Assembly (NCBI GenBank): GCA_963836355.1
Contig: CAWIJO010000007.1
Location: forward strand, 682,001-746,000
Direction of reading: 5' to 3'
DNA length: 64,000 nt
DNA from: Palsa-506 sp963836355
GTDB taxonomy: Bacteria; Actinomycetota; Actinomycetes; Streptosporangiales; Streptosporangiaceae
Shown here: one piece after another, positions 7,605-18,082 of the stretch
How positions within the stretch are numbered: the stretch's first letter is position 1
Layout of the letters: the number at the start of each line of letters is the position of its first letter
Program-made: the position numbers and the translations under genes
The notes under the pieces: model-generated
Seen by the model: the letters and a program-made list of their open reading frames with translations, nothing else
What the model was told of the DNA's origin: nothing
The model's database searches: none

Positions 7605-10600
7605 TCACGGTAGTAGCGGGCTGGTGACGATCCATTCGGTGGGCGAGCCGGACTGCCCGGGGCGGCCCGGCGGTCCGAGGATGACCGGCGAGTTGGGTTC
7701 TGGTTGCGCCGCCTGCACCTGGAGGTCCGGCCGCGCCTCGGACGAGACGACATAGTGATTGTGGGTCAGGTGGGAGATGCCGACCGACACGAACCGGAAG
7801 CGCTGGAGCGCCGGGTCGCGGCCTCCGGTTGCGTCGTAGCGCACGTCGAGGGCGAGGGACGGCGGGACCAGACCCGAGTGCGGGTTGATCACGGTGACGT
7901 AGCGGTTGCCGACGTGGCTGCGCAGCCGGACGTAGCCGTTTCCCGCGTCCTCGAAGGAGAAGTCCTGCGCCGGTGAGCCGTCCGGGTCGGCGATGACCAG
8001 CGCCGACGCGGCGTCCACCGCGAGCTGCCACGGCCCGCGGTGGTGTAGCTGGTAGCGCAGGTAGGGAAGGAACTGCGGTCGGCGGGGCGTGTCGGAAATG
8101 ATCGAGGACAGGTCGTTCGCCGCGGCGTAACGCGCACCGAAGTAAGGCGGCTGGTCGCTGCAGAAGCGGCGGGCGATGGTACGCAGAATCGAGGTGTGGT
8201 CGAAGACGAGCGGCGGGCTCGACTCGTCGCCGTCGTGGCCGAACACCGAGCCGGCGTCGACCCACGGCGAGATCACTAGCGCGGGCACCCGTACGCCGAG
8301 GGTGGTGATCGCGAGATCCGGTGACACCGCCGGCGCGGCCGGCGGCTGAACGTGGTCGTAGAAGCCGCCGTGCTCGTCGTAGACGATGATCAGCAGCGTC
8401 TTCTCCCAGGCCGGCCCGGCGATCACCGCCTCGCATACCCGCTGGACGAGATCCTGCCCGAGTGCGACGTCGGCCGGCGCGCCGTCAGAGTTCCCGCCGG
8501 GCGGCAGCTCGACGTAGTGCGGGTCGATGAACGTGACGTGCGGCAGCTGACCGCTTCGGGCCGCCTCCCAGAAGCCCTCCTTCGGATCATCGATGTCGAT
8601 GATGTGCTCGCGATCGAAGGTGTAGCGCTCGAAGAAGCGCAGGAAGCAGTAGCCGCGCTCGAAGTAGCGCCACCTCAGCTTCTTGCCGGTCACTGGGTCG
8701 GCGCCGGTGAGCCGGTCGAAGATCGTCGTGGTGAACACTGGCCGGATCGGGCGGGTGTTATCGAACTCCCAGAACCCGCGCTGGTCGAGGTTGAGCCGAC
8801 CCGTCAGCTCGTAGAAGCGGTTGCAGAACGTCGGCCCGGGGTGGCTGGCGAACCAGCGGTGGCCGATGGCGAAGTCGCGGGCGAGCGCGTCGAACTGCGG
8901 CACCGTCGCGGCGGTGTGGTGGCCCATGATCCGGCCGGGGTCGCTGAGCCCGTGCTGCTCGGCGAAACTGCCGACGAACCCATCCATCGCGCCGCCGTTG
9001 ATCGCCCGCATCACGGGGGCGTGCCCGTGAGGAGGGTCGGGCGAGAACACGGTGCCGGTCAGCGGGAAGGTCGGGAACATGCCGCCGCGGAACGTGTTGG
9101 TCTCGGCGCCGGTGAGCCCGTCCACGTCATCCCGCCTCGCGCCGCCGAACTCGGCCGGCAGGTGCAGGTAGCCGAGTACGTGATCGAAGGAGCGGTTCTC
9201 CATGGTCAGCACGACGATGTGCTCGATCCCGGCGAGCGTGCCGGGGTCGAATTCGCCCGGCGCGGGCCAGCCGGGCGGGGGCTGCGGCACGAATTGCCGG
9301 CGCGGGCCGGAGTAGGACACGACGATTGTGTCCTCGAACATCCCGTTCGCCGGGTCGGCGAGCTCGACGTGCAGGTCCTCGACGACGCAGTTGTTGCCGT
9401 CCTCGTTGCGCGGGTCGTCGGCGATGCCGCCGAGCATCCACGAGGTCACTCGGCCGTTGAGGGAGTCGCGGACGGTCGTGCCGGTGAGCCGGTCGGGGGT
9501 GGTGAGCAGCGCGTACGCCTTGTCCCGGACGAGGTCGCGGATCATGCCCTCGAGGATCGGGTTGACGTCGGTGAGCAGGTCGATGTGCACGACCTGGCCA
9601 ACGAAGTGTCGAATCGCAGCCGCCGAGTCTCCCAACAGAGTCTCGTGCACGTGCTGGCCGAGGAAGAAACCGTCGCACACCACGAATGGGACGCCTTGTG
9701 TCTGGAATTCCTCGAACTTCATGGCCTGCAGATCGGCGACCCAGCCGAGGACGTCGATCACCGTGGAGGGTGCGCCCTGCACGTCGAAGCTCTGCGCCAC
9801 CTGCAGAGTCAGGTCGACCGTGATCGTGAACGTGGCGAAGTCGATGTCGGGCAGGAAGTGTGCCTTGGAGATCAGCTCGGGGCCACCGCTGGTCTCCAGG
9901 TCGAGCGTGACTGTCAGCGGGGTCGGCGCCGCGGCGGGGTCGAAGGCCAGGGCGAGGCTCGCGCCGTCGATGCCGTGCAGGTAGTAGCCGTAATCGAGCT
10001 GACCGAGGCTCAGTGGGGCGCTGACGTTGGCCGGGGTACCGGCGGTCGGGACAAGTGACTGCAGGTCGGCGTAGCTCTCCGGCGTGATGTCCTCGGCAAA
10101 ATCGCCGCTCGTGTCGAGGGCGATGTTGAGCAGCCGCGGGTTCTCCCCGGTGATCGGGCCGCCGCGGCCGTTGACGAACTCGTCGAACTTGCGCTGGACG
10201 TACGGCACGGGGATCCGCTTCGCGAATGGCCCGAGGTGGTCGACCGCCACGAAAGACAGCGGCGGCGCGGTCGGCGGGGCGACGGTCGGGAAGGGACGCC
10301 CCTGGTAGACGCCCTCGTGTTTCGCGTTGTCCTGGTCGAGGATCACGCCGTTGGTGCGGGAAGTGAACAGGTGCCGCTTGCCGCCGGCGTTGGCCGGGTC
10401 GGTGAACTCGTAGGTGACCTGGTAGTCGAAGATCCACCGGTCGTGCCCGGCGTCGATGACGATGTAGACCACCGGCAGGACGATCTCGGCCAGCGCGATG
10501 TCCGCGCGCGCGAGCGGCAGGTCGGTCCCGGTCGCTGACCAGGTGACCACGTCGCGCCGTCCCTCGGCCGGGCCGTCGTCGGCGAAACGCTTGCCGGGCA

Positions 10601-11280
10601 GAACGTCCAGCCCGATCGCGATGTCGTCGACAGCGTCGGCAGAGTGCCGGTTGACCACGTGCACGTTGAGGATGGTGTCGGCCTTCTTGTCGTCGTGATG
10701 GGTCGCGAACTCGATGGTCACCCCGGTCGAGGACGGCGGCGGTGGGCGGGCGCGGCGCGGGCGGCACCGCGCCCGGCTCGGTGAGGATGCCGTAGTGGTT
10801 GCGGTTGTCCTGATCGAGGATGACCCCGGCCAGGCCGTCGCGGGCCGAGTCGAAGTCAAGGCGGTGCGGGGTGCCGTCCGGCTCGGTGACGAACAGCGAG
10901 ACCGTGTAGTCGAAGATCCAGCGGTCGTGGTCGTGCGGCAGGATGTGGATGGCTGCGGCGGGGAGCACGACGTTGTCCAGGTCGATATCGAAGGCCCCGC
11001 GGCTCAGCGGGAACTCGCGGTTCGAACCTTCGTCGAGGGTCTCGTCGGCGCCGAGCCCGAGCCCGAACGCGAGGTAGGGCGTCGCCTCCTCGCCGAGCAA
11101 GTCGCCGCCGGGTTCGTAGCGCCGCTCGTCCAGCAGCCGGGAGACGAAGTCGCTGTGCTGGTCCGGTGTCGCGCTCGTGTTGCTGCGGGCGAGGACGAAC
11201 ACGTGGACGGCGGTGCGGGCGTTCTTGTTGTCGCCGCGGGTGTGAAAGGTGATCGACGCCCCGACGAGCGGGCGCATCAT
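7605..11280 (-). pseudogene. Phosphoesterase (phospholipase C family) with duplicated N-terminal domain, one frameshift
   Basis: The protein starts MMRPLVGASITFHTRGDN and runs in one frame to about 10760. It then continues in another frame from about 10730 (STGVTIEFATHHDDKK) to the stop at 7605, about 1,225 residues in all. The N-terminal part contains the same domain twice: the first copy carries HDRWIFDYTVSLF and GVILDQDNRNH, the second HDRWIFDYQVTYEF and GVILDQDNAKH. The phosphoesterase domain follows with ENRSFDH near its start and YDEHGGFYDHV near its end, as in acid phosphatase/phospholipase C enzymes (PF04185). The C-terminus looks like a beta-trefoil-type appendage (YVRLRSHVGNRYVTV). 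The shift falls in a GC-only run, so it may be a sequencing indel. Confidence 0.8.
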
Positions 11281-11789
11281 AATCTCACCGCTGTCACGAG
11301 CTGGTACTCCCAGCTCATCGTCGCGGTGCCGGTCGCGACCAGGTCTGCTCGCCGAGTTCGGCGAGCGCGCGGTCAAGCTCGGCCGCCCGCTCGGCGTCCG
11401 CGCCGAGGTTGCGGTACACGGCGATGGCCGGGCCGTGCTTCGGCGTCGGCCTCTCGCCAGGTGACCTCCACGCCACGTTCGGCAGCGGCGGCGCGCCCGG
11501 CCGCGAACAGTTCCGGTGTCAGGTCGGCCGCGACGACGTCGGCGCCGGCATCCGCCGCGACGAGTGCGGCGTTGCCGGCACCAGCCGCGACGTCGAGGAC
11601 GCGCATCCCCGGCCGGACGCCACAGGCGTCGACGAGCGCCGGTCCGAGGTCGGCGATGAGGTCGTGAGCCAGGGCGGGGTAGTCCCCCGATGCCCACATG
11701 GCGCGGTGCTTGGCCTTCACCGCGGCGTTGGCCGCTGCGTCGGCGTTGGCCGCTGCGTCGGCGTTGGCCGGTCGGTCGATGGTCGTCAT
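11277..11789 (-). pseudogene. SAM-dependent methyltransferase with large internal deletion
   Basis: The N-terminus is normal: MTTIDRPANADAAANADAA, then MWASGDYPALAHDLIADLG, and motif I as MRVLDVAAGAGNAALVAA. Directly after VTWREADAEA, where about 120 residues of class I methyltransferase should follow, the sequence jumps to AIAVYRNLGADAERAAELD and then, after another shift, to the family ending WEYQLVTAVR. The final TGA overlaps the ATGATG start of the phosphoesterase, suggesting the two were once translationally coupled. It cannot be an active enzyme as it stands. Confidence 0.75.
11725..11769. repeat. 18-bp tandem repeat, 2.5 copies
   Basis: GCGTTGGCCGCTGCGTCG occurs at 11725-11742 and 11743-11760, with half a copy following. 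It encodes the Ala-rich ANADAAANADAAANA tract near the methyltransferase N-terminus. Confidence 0.85.
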
Positions 11790-11862
11790 GGCATACCCCC
11801 TGTGAAGTTGGCACCACAGTAGGTCCGCGCGGGGGGGCACCGAATCCCGGAAACCTCACGGA

Positions 11863-14625
11863 TTAACCGGGTCCGCGGGCCGGCGGCGTGAGTTGAGCGG
11901 CGAGCTGCGAGCGCGATCGGACGCCGAGCTTGACGTAGGCGCGGGAGAGGTGCACCTCGACGGTGTGCACCGCGATCGACAGGTGCCGCGCGATCTCCTT
12001 GTTGGCCAGGCCGTGCGCGGCGAGTTGCACGACGTCGTGCTCTGTCGGCGTGAGCGCTCCCGGTGCCCCGGGGATGCGTCCGCCGACCCGTGCCAGTTCC
12101 TCCTGCGCACGCTGGGCCCAGCCCGCAGACCCGAGCTGCACGAACGCCGCCGCGGCACGTTCGAGCGACTCGCGGGCCGAGCCCCACTGCTTTCTGCGGC
12201 GCTGCGCGCGACCGAGGCTCAGGTGGCAACGGGCCGAGTCGAACCCCAGGCCGAGGCCCGCGAGTTCTGTCGCCGCGTCGGCGAGGGCGGCCCCGGCCGC
12301 ACGGTCGTACCGGCCCGCGGCAAGCCGCACGAGGGCATGGCAGCGCCGCGCGGTCACCAGCCCCCACGGATGTGCCTGGTCCTGCGCCTGCCGGGTGAGC
12401 GTCTCGGTCACGGAGCGGGCGCGGTCGAGGTAGCCGAGCTCGGCGAGTGCTTCGACCAGCTCCGGGACGACCGGGAACACCCCGGGATCTGCAACGCCCT
12501 CAGGCTCGGTGTGCTCGTGCACGGCGCCGAGATCGACGCCCGCCGCCGATGGCTCGCGCGCGAGCAGCGCCGCGGTTCCCCGCGCACGAAGCGCCTCAAG
12601 CCGGTCCCAGCCGTCGCCGTAGGCGTCCGCTCGGGTAATCGCCTGAGCGGCCCAGCGCCGTGTCTCGTCGACGTGGCCACGTCCCATGGCCAGCAGTGCC
12701 CGGCACCGCTCGTACATCGGCAGATTCAACAGCTCGCGCTCCGCGGACTCGGCCCACTCGTCGAGCAGGCGGCCCGCAGCGCTCCAATCGCCGACACGCA
12801 ACTCCAGCTCACACAGGTGCAGGCGCTGCAGCGCGTACGACTCGGCCTCGCCGTGGTCGTCGGCCTGCCGCAGCAGTCGCGTGAGGGCGAGACGAGCAGC
12901 GCCGAGCTCGCCACGCCATACGGCGCGCTGGGCCGCGACGCGCTCCGGGGAGCCGACGAGGTAGATCGACTCCGACGAGAGGGCAGCGAAGCGCGCGCAC
13001 AGATCATCGACCGGGAGTCCGCGCAGCGCGGTCGCCCAGGACAGCGAGTAAAGCAGCTGCCGCTCGACAGCCGTGCTCACGCCGTGTGCGGTCGCCAGCG
13101 CCTCGCGCGTCCACCGCTCGGACTCCGGGACACGCCGGACGGCGACGACCGCGGTAGCCGTCGTCTTCTTGGCCAGAGCCTGTGCCCGGACGCCCGCGTC
13201 GACATGTTCCTCGGCGAGTGCGCGGTCCAGTCGCCGCTCGTACTCGGCGAGGTTCGTGACCCCGAACCCCTCGCTCAGCAGCAGCCAGGCCCGTGCCCGT
13301 GCCGTGCCCGCCGGCAGTCCGCAGATGGCCTGGCCGAGCAGGTCGGTCAGGCGTTGCGTCTCACCGGCGAGCTTCAGGTACGTCGCAACGGTGAGCAGCC
13401 GCTCGTGGCGTACCGCGGCGCGAGCGGGTGTGAGGCGCAGCGCGTGCTCGGCCAGAACGACCGCCTGTGGCCGCGCGCCCCGCGACGACGACCGGGAGGC
13501 GGCCGCCATCAGCCGAGCAGCGAGCCGGTCGTTGGGTCGGCCGGTGGCCAGCGCAAGGTGCAGCGCACTCAGTTCCTCGTCGGCGACCGCACCCGCGATC
13601 GCGACGTGCACCGCGCGACGCTCCTGCGGTCCCGACTGGTCCACCGCCGCGGCCGCCAGGAGGGGATGGGATGCCCGCACCCTGGAATCGTCGCGGACCA
13701 GCACGCCGTCGTCGAACGCGGCGTCGACGGTGGCCCGTCCTGCGACGGCCTCGAGCATTTCGCGAGTGAGGCCGCCGGTGAGGGCGACCGCAAGCAGCAG
13801 CCGACGCACGCCGGGGACCAGCGCGACCGCCCGCGCGCCCAACGCGTCCTCGACGCTGGCCGGCAGGATCATATCGGGGTTGCCGGCCGGCACGCCGCCG
13901 CGGCGGACAGAGCGGCCCAACTCCAGCGCGAAAAGCGCATTGCCCTGGCTCACGTCGACGATGCGCCGGAGCAGCACGCGGGACGGAAACATCGCCAGTC
14001 GCGAGGCCAGCAACCGCCGAAGCGCATTGGTGTCAAGAGCTCCGACCTCGAGACGCTCGGGCGCCAGCACGAACTCGAGCGGCGACGGCGACCCCGGCCG
14101 CCGCGCGAGCAGAAAGGCCACGGGCTCATCGCGCAGTCGGCGCACGGCAAAGGTCAGCGCGGACACCGACAGCGGATCGAGCCACGGCAGGTCGTCGACA
14201 GCCACCACCAGCGGCTGGCCGGCGGCCATCGCGCGCAGGACGTTCAGGATCGCGAGGGCGATGGCGTGCGGGCCGGGAGCCGCGCCTCGCGGCGGCTCGG
14301 CGCGCAACAGCGCCACCTCGAGCGCCGACCGCTGCGGCGCGGGCAGGCCGGCCAGGACCTCGGGCCCGACCGGGTCGCACAGATCGATCAGACCGGCGAA
14401 GGCCATCCCGGCCTCCGTCCCGGCCGGGCGGGCGGCCAGCACGAGCCGACCCGCGGCTCGAGCCATTTCCAGGCCGGCTTCCCACAGCGCCGTCTTCCCG
14501 ATCCCCGCGGCGCCGGTCAACAGCAGCGCTCCTCCACGGCGGTCGGCGGCCACCAGGCCGCGCAGCGCCGTCAGCTCCGAATCGCGTCCGAAGACTTCCG
14601 GCGTCGGCTCGACACGACCTTGCAT
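11863..14625 (-). CDS. LAL-type LuxR family transcriptional regulator with ATPase domain
   Basis: This 920-aa protein has a Walker A site GAAGIGKT at residues 38-45 and a Walker B region with VVAVDDLPWLDPLS. A long helical TPR-like middle (about residues 350-840) follows. A C-terminal LuxR helix-turn-helix (LTPTEHDVVQLAAHGLANKE ... VHLSRAYVKLGV) spans about residues 850-910. Size and order match the large ATP-binding LuxR (LAL/MalT-like) family common in actinobacteria, which often controls neighbouring metabolic genes. It sits upstream of the methyltransferase/phosphoesterase pair in the same orientation, so those may be its targets. That target assignment is inference. Confidence 0.92.
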   Translation of the reverse strand: MQGRVEPTPEVFGRDSELTALRGLVAADRRGGALLLTGAAGIGKTALWEAGLEMARAAGRLVLAARPAGTEAGMAFAGLIDLCDPVGPEVLAGLPAPQRSALEVALLRAEPPRGAAPGPHAIALAILNVLRAMAAGQPLVVAVDDLPWLDPLSVSALTFAVRRLRDEPVAFLLARRPGSPSPLEFVLAPERLEVGALDTNALRRLLASRLAMFPSRVLLRRIVDVSQGNALFALELGRSVRRGGVPAGNPDMILPASVEDALGARAVALVPGVRRLLLAVALTGGLTREMLEAVAGRATVDAAFDDGVLVRDDSRVRASHPLLAAAAVDQSGPQERRAVHVAIAGAVADEELSALHLALATGRPNDRLAARLMAAASRSSSRGARPQAVVLAEHALRLTPARAAVRHERLLTVATYLKLAGETQRLTDLLGQAICGLPAGTARARAWLLLSEGFGVTNLAEYERRLDRALAEEHVDAGVRAQALAKKTTATAVVAVRRVPESERWTREALATAHGVSTAVERQLLYSLSWATALRGLPVDDLCARFAALSSESIYLVGSPERVAAQRAVWRGELGAARLALTRLLRQADDHGEAESYALQRLHLCELELRVGDWSAAGRLLDEWAESAERELLNLPMYERCRALLAMGRGHVDETRRWAAQAITRADAYGDGWDRLEALRARGTAALLAREPSAAGVDLGAVHEHTEPEGVADPGVFPVVPELVEALAELGYLDRARSVTETLTRQAQDQAHPWGLVTARRCHALVRLAAGRYDRAAGAALADAATELAGLGLGFDSARCHLSLGRAQRRRKQWGSARESLERAAAAFVQLGSAGWAQRAQEELARVGGRIPGAPGALTPTEHDVVQLAAHGLANKEIARHLSIAVHTVEVHLSRAYVKLGVRSRSQLAAQLTPPARGPG

Positions 14626-14752
14626 ACGTTCACCCTGGCACGCGGTGGCCGCGCGGTGTAGTGACCGGTCACCGCACGTCCCGGCACAGATTCTCCGGGC
14701 CGCACGAGATGGCGGCCGGGGTGGGCAGCCCTGGTGCTTGGGATCATGGTAG

Positions 14753-14900
14753 GTGCCGCAGAACTTCCTTTTTCCGCAGCGTGATCAGCCGATGCTGATG
14801 CCGGTGGATATGAGGGACTGGCTGCCCGGGGAAGATCTGGTTTTCGTCGTGCCGGCGCGGTGGCCACCTTTGGTTCTGGGCAAGTTCCGCCGCCGGTACC
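14753..14900 (+). pseudogene. IS1182/DDE-type transposase, N-terminal remnant
   Basis: The frame begins MPQNFLFPQRDQPMLMPVDM, then RDWLPGEDLVF, matching the start of IS1182-type transposases (DQ..LLPPSLRDWLPE..). After about 35 residues the similarity moves to another frame and is lost. Only the 5' stub remains. Confidence 0.6.
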
Positions 14901-14969
14901 GGGCTGGTGGCTCTTTGGGAGCTGTCGCTGGGCGTCTATCTGGTCGCCAAAGGCTTCAGGCCTCCCCCA

Positions 14970-16304
14970 TCACAGATGGAATGGTCGCTGCCGGCACAAC
15001 GCCCGCCTAACGCGACCGTCGTCGCCTAACCGTCCTCGTTTCCGGATGATGACCTCGGCGGCGGCGACGGCGGCGAGCAGGCCACCGAACACGGCGAGCT
15101 GGGCCGGGATGTTCGTCGCGGCGTAGACGGTCAGGCCGGCGAGCGAGGCAGCACAGGCGAGCGTGCCAACCAGTGGGAGAACTCTGGCCCGGCCGCTGTT
15201 GCTGGCGAGTTTGCTGGCTGCGAGGTTGACGGCGGCGAAGATGATCAGGAAGCCCGCCGAGCCCATCAGGCTGATGCCCTCAATGTTGACCGTGTTGACG
15301 ATCACCAGCGTGCCAGCCGTCGTCGCGAGCAGGCCGCCGATCGGGCGGTTCCAGACCGGCTGGCCGAACCGGGCGGGCAATTCGCCGTCGCGGCCCATCA
15401 GGTAGGTGAACTTGGCGGCGCCGTAGAGGGTGGCGTTGATCGCGCTTGAGGTGGACACGACCGCGGCAACCGCGATCAGCGTGAAGCCGGCCGAGCCCAG
15501 GAACGGGCGCGCGGCGACCGCCAGGGCATAGTCGCTTTCGGTGGCGATAGCGTGCGGGGACAGGTTACCCACTGCCACGAAGGCGACCAGCACGTACAGA
15601 GCGATGACGCCACCGATCGCGATCAGGTACGCACGCGGTAGCGTCCGCTCCGGCCTGCGGGCATCCTCCGATGCGTTGGCGATCAGCTCGAAGCCCTCAT
15701 AGCCGAGGAAAATCAGCGCGCCCGCGTAGACAATCGCGCCGGCCGACGGGAACGCCGCAGGCGAGACCCGGGATGTGTCGACGAACGCCAGCCCGCCGAA
15801 ACAGAAGACGAGCAGGACGGCGAGCTTGAAATAGACCAGCACGGACTCGGCCCGGCCGACGACCTGCGCGCCGGCCAGGTTGAGCCCGGCGAAGCAAAGC
15901 ACGACCGCGCTGGCGAACACTCGCCGCCAGGACCCGTTCGCGTCCAGCCCCAGCAACGCCGCCAGGTAGGCGCCAAAGGCGACCGCGTAAAGGCCGAGCA
16001 TGACGAAATAGCTCAGCCACAGCAGCAGGTTCAGCGGGCCGGCGACTATCGTGCCAAATGCACGGTCCAGGAACACGGCGGTCCCGCCGCGGCTGCGGAT
16101 CCGCACCGACAGCAGCGAGTACGACCAGCCGGTCAGCGCTGCGACGATCCCGCCGACGACGAACGACAAGTACGCGGCGCCGCCCGCGATCTGCACCGTC
16201 AGCCCCAGCACCGAGAAGATGCCGCCGCCGACCATCCCGCCGATCCCGATCGACACCAGCGCGGCCAGCCCGAGGCTCCCCGGGACCGGCTTCCCGTGAT
16301 TCAC
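14970..16304 (-). CDS. APC superfamily amino-acid permease
   Basis: This 444-aa protein has about 12 hydrophobic helices. The N-terminal family motif SIGIGGMVGGGIFSVLG lies in helix 1, and GYEGFELIANASEDARRPER is the conserved loop after helix 6. I chose the GTG at 16304 because GGGAGG lies 10 bp upstream; an ATG 13 codons earlier lacks a site. It imports an amino acid or amine by proton symport. The substrate cannot be told from sequence. It stands alone, convergent with nothing and 86 bp from the ABC permease stop. Confidence 0.88.
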   Translation of the reverse strand: MNHGKPVPGSLGLAALVSIGIGGMVGGGIFSVLGLTVQIAGGAAYLSFVVGGIVAALTGWSYSLLSVRIRSRGGTAVFLDRAFGTIVAGPLNLLLWLSYFVMLGLYAVAFGAYLAALLGLDANGSWRRVFASAVVLCFAGLNLAGAQVVGRAESVLVYFKLAVLLVFCFGGLAFVDTSRVSPAAFPSAGAIVYAGALIFLGYEGFELIANASEDARRPERTLPRAYLIAIGGVIALYVLVAFVAVGNLSPHAIATESDYALAVAARPFLGSAGFTLIAVAAVVSTSSAINATLYGAAKFTYLMGRDGELPARFGQPVWNRPIGGLLATTAGTLVIVNTVNIEGISLMGSAGFLIIFAAVNLAASKLASNSGRARVLPLVGTLACAASLAGLTVYAATNIPAQLAVFGGLLAAVAAAEVIIRKRGRLGDDGRVRRALCRQRPFHL

Positions 16305-16389
16305 CCCTGCGCTAACCTCCCGCTGCCCCCACCATCTCAGCACAACGGCGGCACGGCCGGACAGCCGCGTCGCCCAGCCGTGTGCCAGG

Positions 16390-17178
16390 TCAGTGGAGGT
16401 CGAGCCGGCGGAATGCGAGCACGGTCGCGGCGAAGGCGCACAGGCCGGTCACGATCAGGACCGAGTAGTCGCCGGGGCTGACGCCCTCGCTGATCTGGCT
16501 GTTCCCGACCGACCAGTAGAACAGTGAGGCGTACCGTCCTGGCTGGATCCAGGAGACTACCGGCGCCAGTGAGCTGACCAGGTAGGAGGCGGCCGCTACC
16601 GTCGTCCCGGTGCCGATTGCGGCACCCCGTCTCCCGGTCAGCGCCCCGGCCGCCATCGTGACCATGCCGAAGTCCAGGCTCATGAGCAAGACGGCGGCCG
16701 AGATGGACGCGACGTTGGGCACGGATATATCCAGCTGGAACGACCGCCCGATGATGACGAGCACGGCGACGGTGACGGCGAGCACGGCGGCCTGCGCGGC
16801 CATCGCGGCGGTTTTCTGCACGACGATGGCCGCGCGGCGTACCGGGAGGGCGGCGAGCGGGCCGAGCATCCCGTCCTCGTCCTGGCCTGCCAGGCAGGCC
16901 GCGCCGTACCCGATCGTCAGCAGCAGCATGATAAGGGGGAGGAAATTGGCGTAGATGTTGCCGTTGAGCCAGCCCCCGGACGACGAGATGCGGCCGGTCA
17001 CCCCGAACAGCGCGGCGGCCGTCGAGTCGCTCTGGATGAGCTTGTCCAGGGACGTGGAGGTCCTGAATGCCGGGTACATGGCCACCACGGCCAGCGCGTA
17101 CACGGCCATGCCGAGGCAGTAGCCGATGAGGCTGCGGCGCCGGTTCGAGAGGTCCAGCCTGGCAATTTCAGCGTGCAT
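16390..17178 (-). CDS. ABC-2 type exporter permease
   Basis: This 262-aa protein has six hydrophobic segments and starts MHAEIARLDLSNRRRSLIGY, typical of the ABC2_membrane_3-like permeases found in actinobacterial multidrug exporters. A charged cytoplasmic loop carries AGQDEDGMLGPLAALPVRR. Its ATG overlaps the end of the ATPase gene by 11 bp. It forms the membrane part of the exporter with that ATPase. Confidence 0.85.
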   Translation of the reverse strand: MHAEIARLDLSNRRRSLIGYCLGMAVYALAVVAMYPAFRTSTSLDKLIQSDSTAAALFGVTGRISSSGGWLNGNIYANFLPLIMLLLTIGYGAACLAGQDEDGMLGPLAALPVRRAAIVVQKTAAMAAQAAVLAVTVAVLVIIGRSFQLDISVPNVASISAAVLLMSLDFGMVTMAAGALTGRRGAAIGTGTTVAAASYLVSSLAPVVSWIQPGRYASLFYWSVGNSQISEGVSPGDYSVLIVTGLCAFAATVLAFRRLDLH

Positions 17179-18082
17179 GAGAGGACTCCGGTGTTCCCGA
17201 TTCGCGGTAGTAGGCCAGGAAGAGCTCGTCCAGCCCGGCGTGCCGGGAGGTAAAGTCCACCGGGTCGTGGTCGGCGATAACCCGGAGCAGCGGGCCGATC
17301 GCGCCGGTCACCTCAAGTTGGATAGCGCTGCCATCGCACGACGTGACCGACACCCCATCGATCCCGGCGAATAGCGAGGCGGCGACGGGCCGGGTGAACC
17401 GCGCGTGCACGGTCTGCGGCGCGCTCTCGCGCAGGCCCTCGACGGTTTCGGTGGTCAGGAGCCGGCCCTGCTTGATGATCGCGACGCGGTCGGCGAGGCG
17501 CTGCACCTCATCGAGCTCGTGCGAGGACCAGAACACGGTCCTGCCCTCGGCCACCACCTCGCGGGCCAGCCGCGCGAACTCGCTGCGCATCAGCGGGTCC
17601 AGGCCCGAGGTCGGCTCGTCGAGCACGAGCAGTTCCGGCCGGCTCATGAACGCCAGGACCAGGCCGATCTTCTGCCGGTTCCCCTTGGAGAGCTCCCGGG
17701 CGGGGCGATCGAGCACGGCGTCGAAGCGCTCGGCGAGCGCCGCGGCGAACGACAGGTCCCGCAGGCCCCGGGCCCCGGCGTGCCAGCCGATGTGCTGCTG
17801 CCCGGTCATCCTCGGGTAGAGCGTGAGTTCCCCGGGGAGGTAGCCAATCCTGCGGTGGATCTCAACGCTGTCCCGGCTGGAGTCCAGCCCGAGCACCGCA
17901 GCGCGACCGCTGGCCGGCCGCTGCAGGGCGAGCAGCAGCCGGATGGTGGTGGTCTTCCCGGCTCCGTTGGGGCCGAGGAACGCAAAGACCTGGCCTGGCT
18001 CGACGACTAGGTCCAGGTCGATGACGGCCCGGGTTGGCCCGTAGTTCTTGCACAGGCCGGAGGTCTTGATAGCTGCGGTCAC
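17168..18082 (-). CDS. ABC exporter ATP-binding protein
   Basis: This 304-aa protein has Walker A GPNGAGKTT, signature ELSKGNRQKIGLV and Walker B LLVLDEPTSGLD. A C-terminal accessory domain follows. The start is a GTG that overlaps the stop of the TetR-like gene by 4 bp (GTGA). With the permease downstream it forms a two-gene exporter. Repression by the upstream TetR protein would be normal in this layout, but that protein has lost its DNA-binding domain (see next entry). Confidence 0.9.
   Translation of the reverse strand: MTAAIKTSGLCKNYGPTRAVIDLDLVVEPGQVFAFLGPNGAGKTTTIRLLLALQRPASGRAAVLGLDSSRDSVEIHRRIGYLPGELTLYPRMTGQQHIGWHAGARGLRDLSFAAALAERFDAVLDRPARELSKGNRQKIGLVLAFMSRPELLVLDEPTSGLDPLMRSEFARLAREVVAEGRTVFWSSHELDEVQRLADRVAIIKQGRLLTTETVEGLRESAPQTVHARFTRPVAASLFAGIDGVSVTSCDGSAIQLEVTGAIGPLLRVIADHDPVDFTSRHAGLDELFLAYYRESGTPESSHAR

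Noticed and set aside
8352..10058. Long plus-strand frame opposite the phosphoesterase
   Set aside because: It is a Val/Glu/Arg-rich antisense artefact of GC-biased third positions, and the minus strand carries the conserved motifs.
11893..14661. Very long open frame on the plus strand
   Set aside because: It is the antisense shadow of the LAL regulator. Its translation is Arg/Gln/Gly-rich without motifs, while the minus strand shows Walker A and LuxR motifs.
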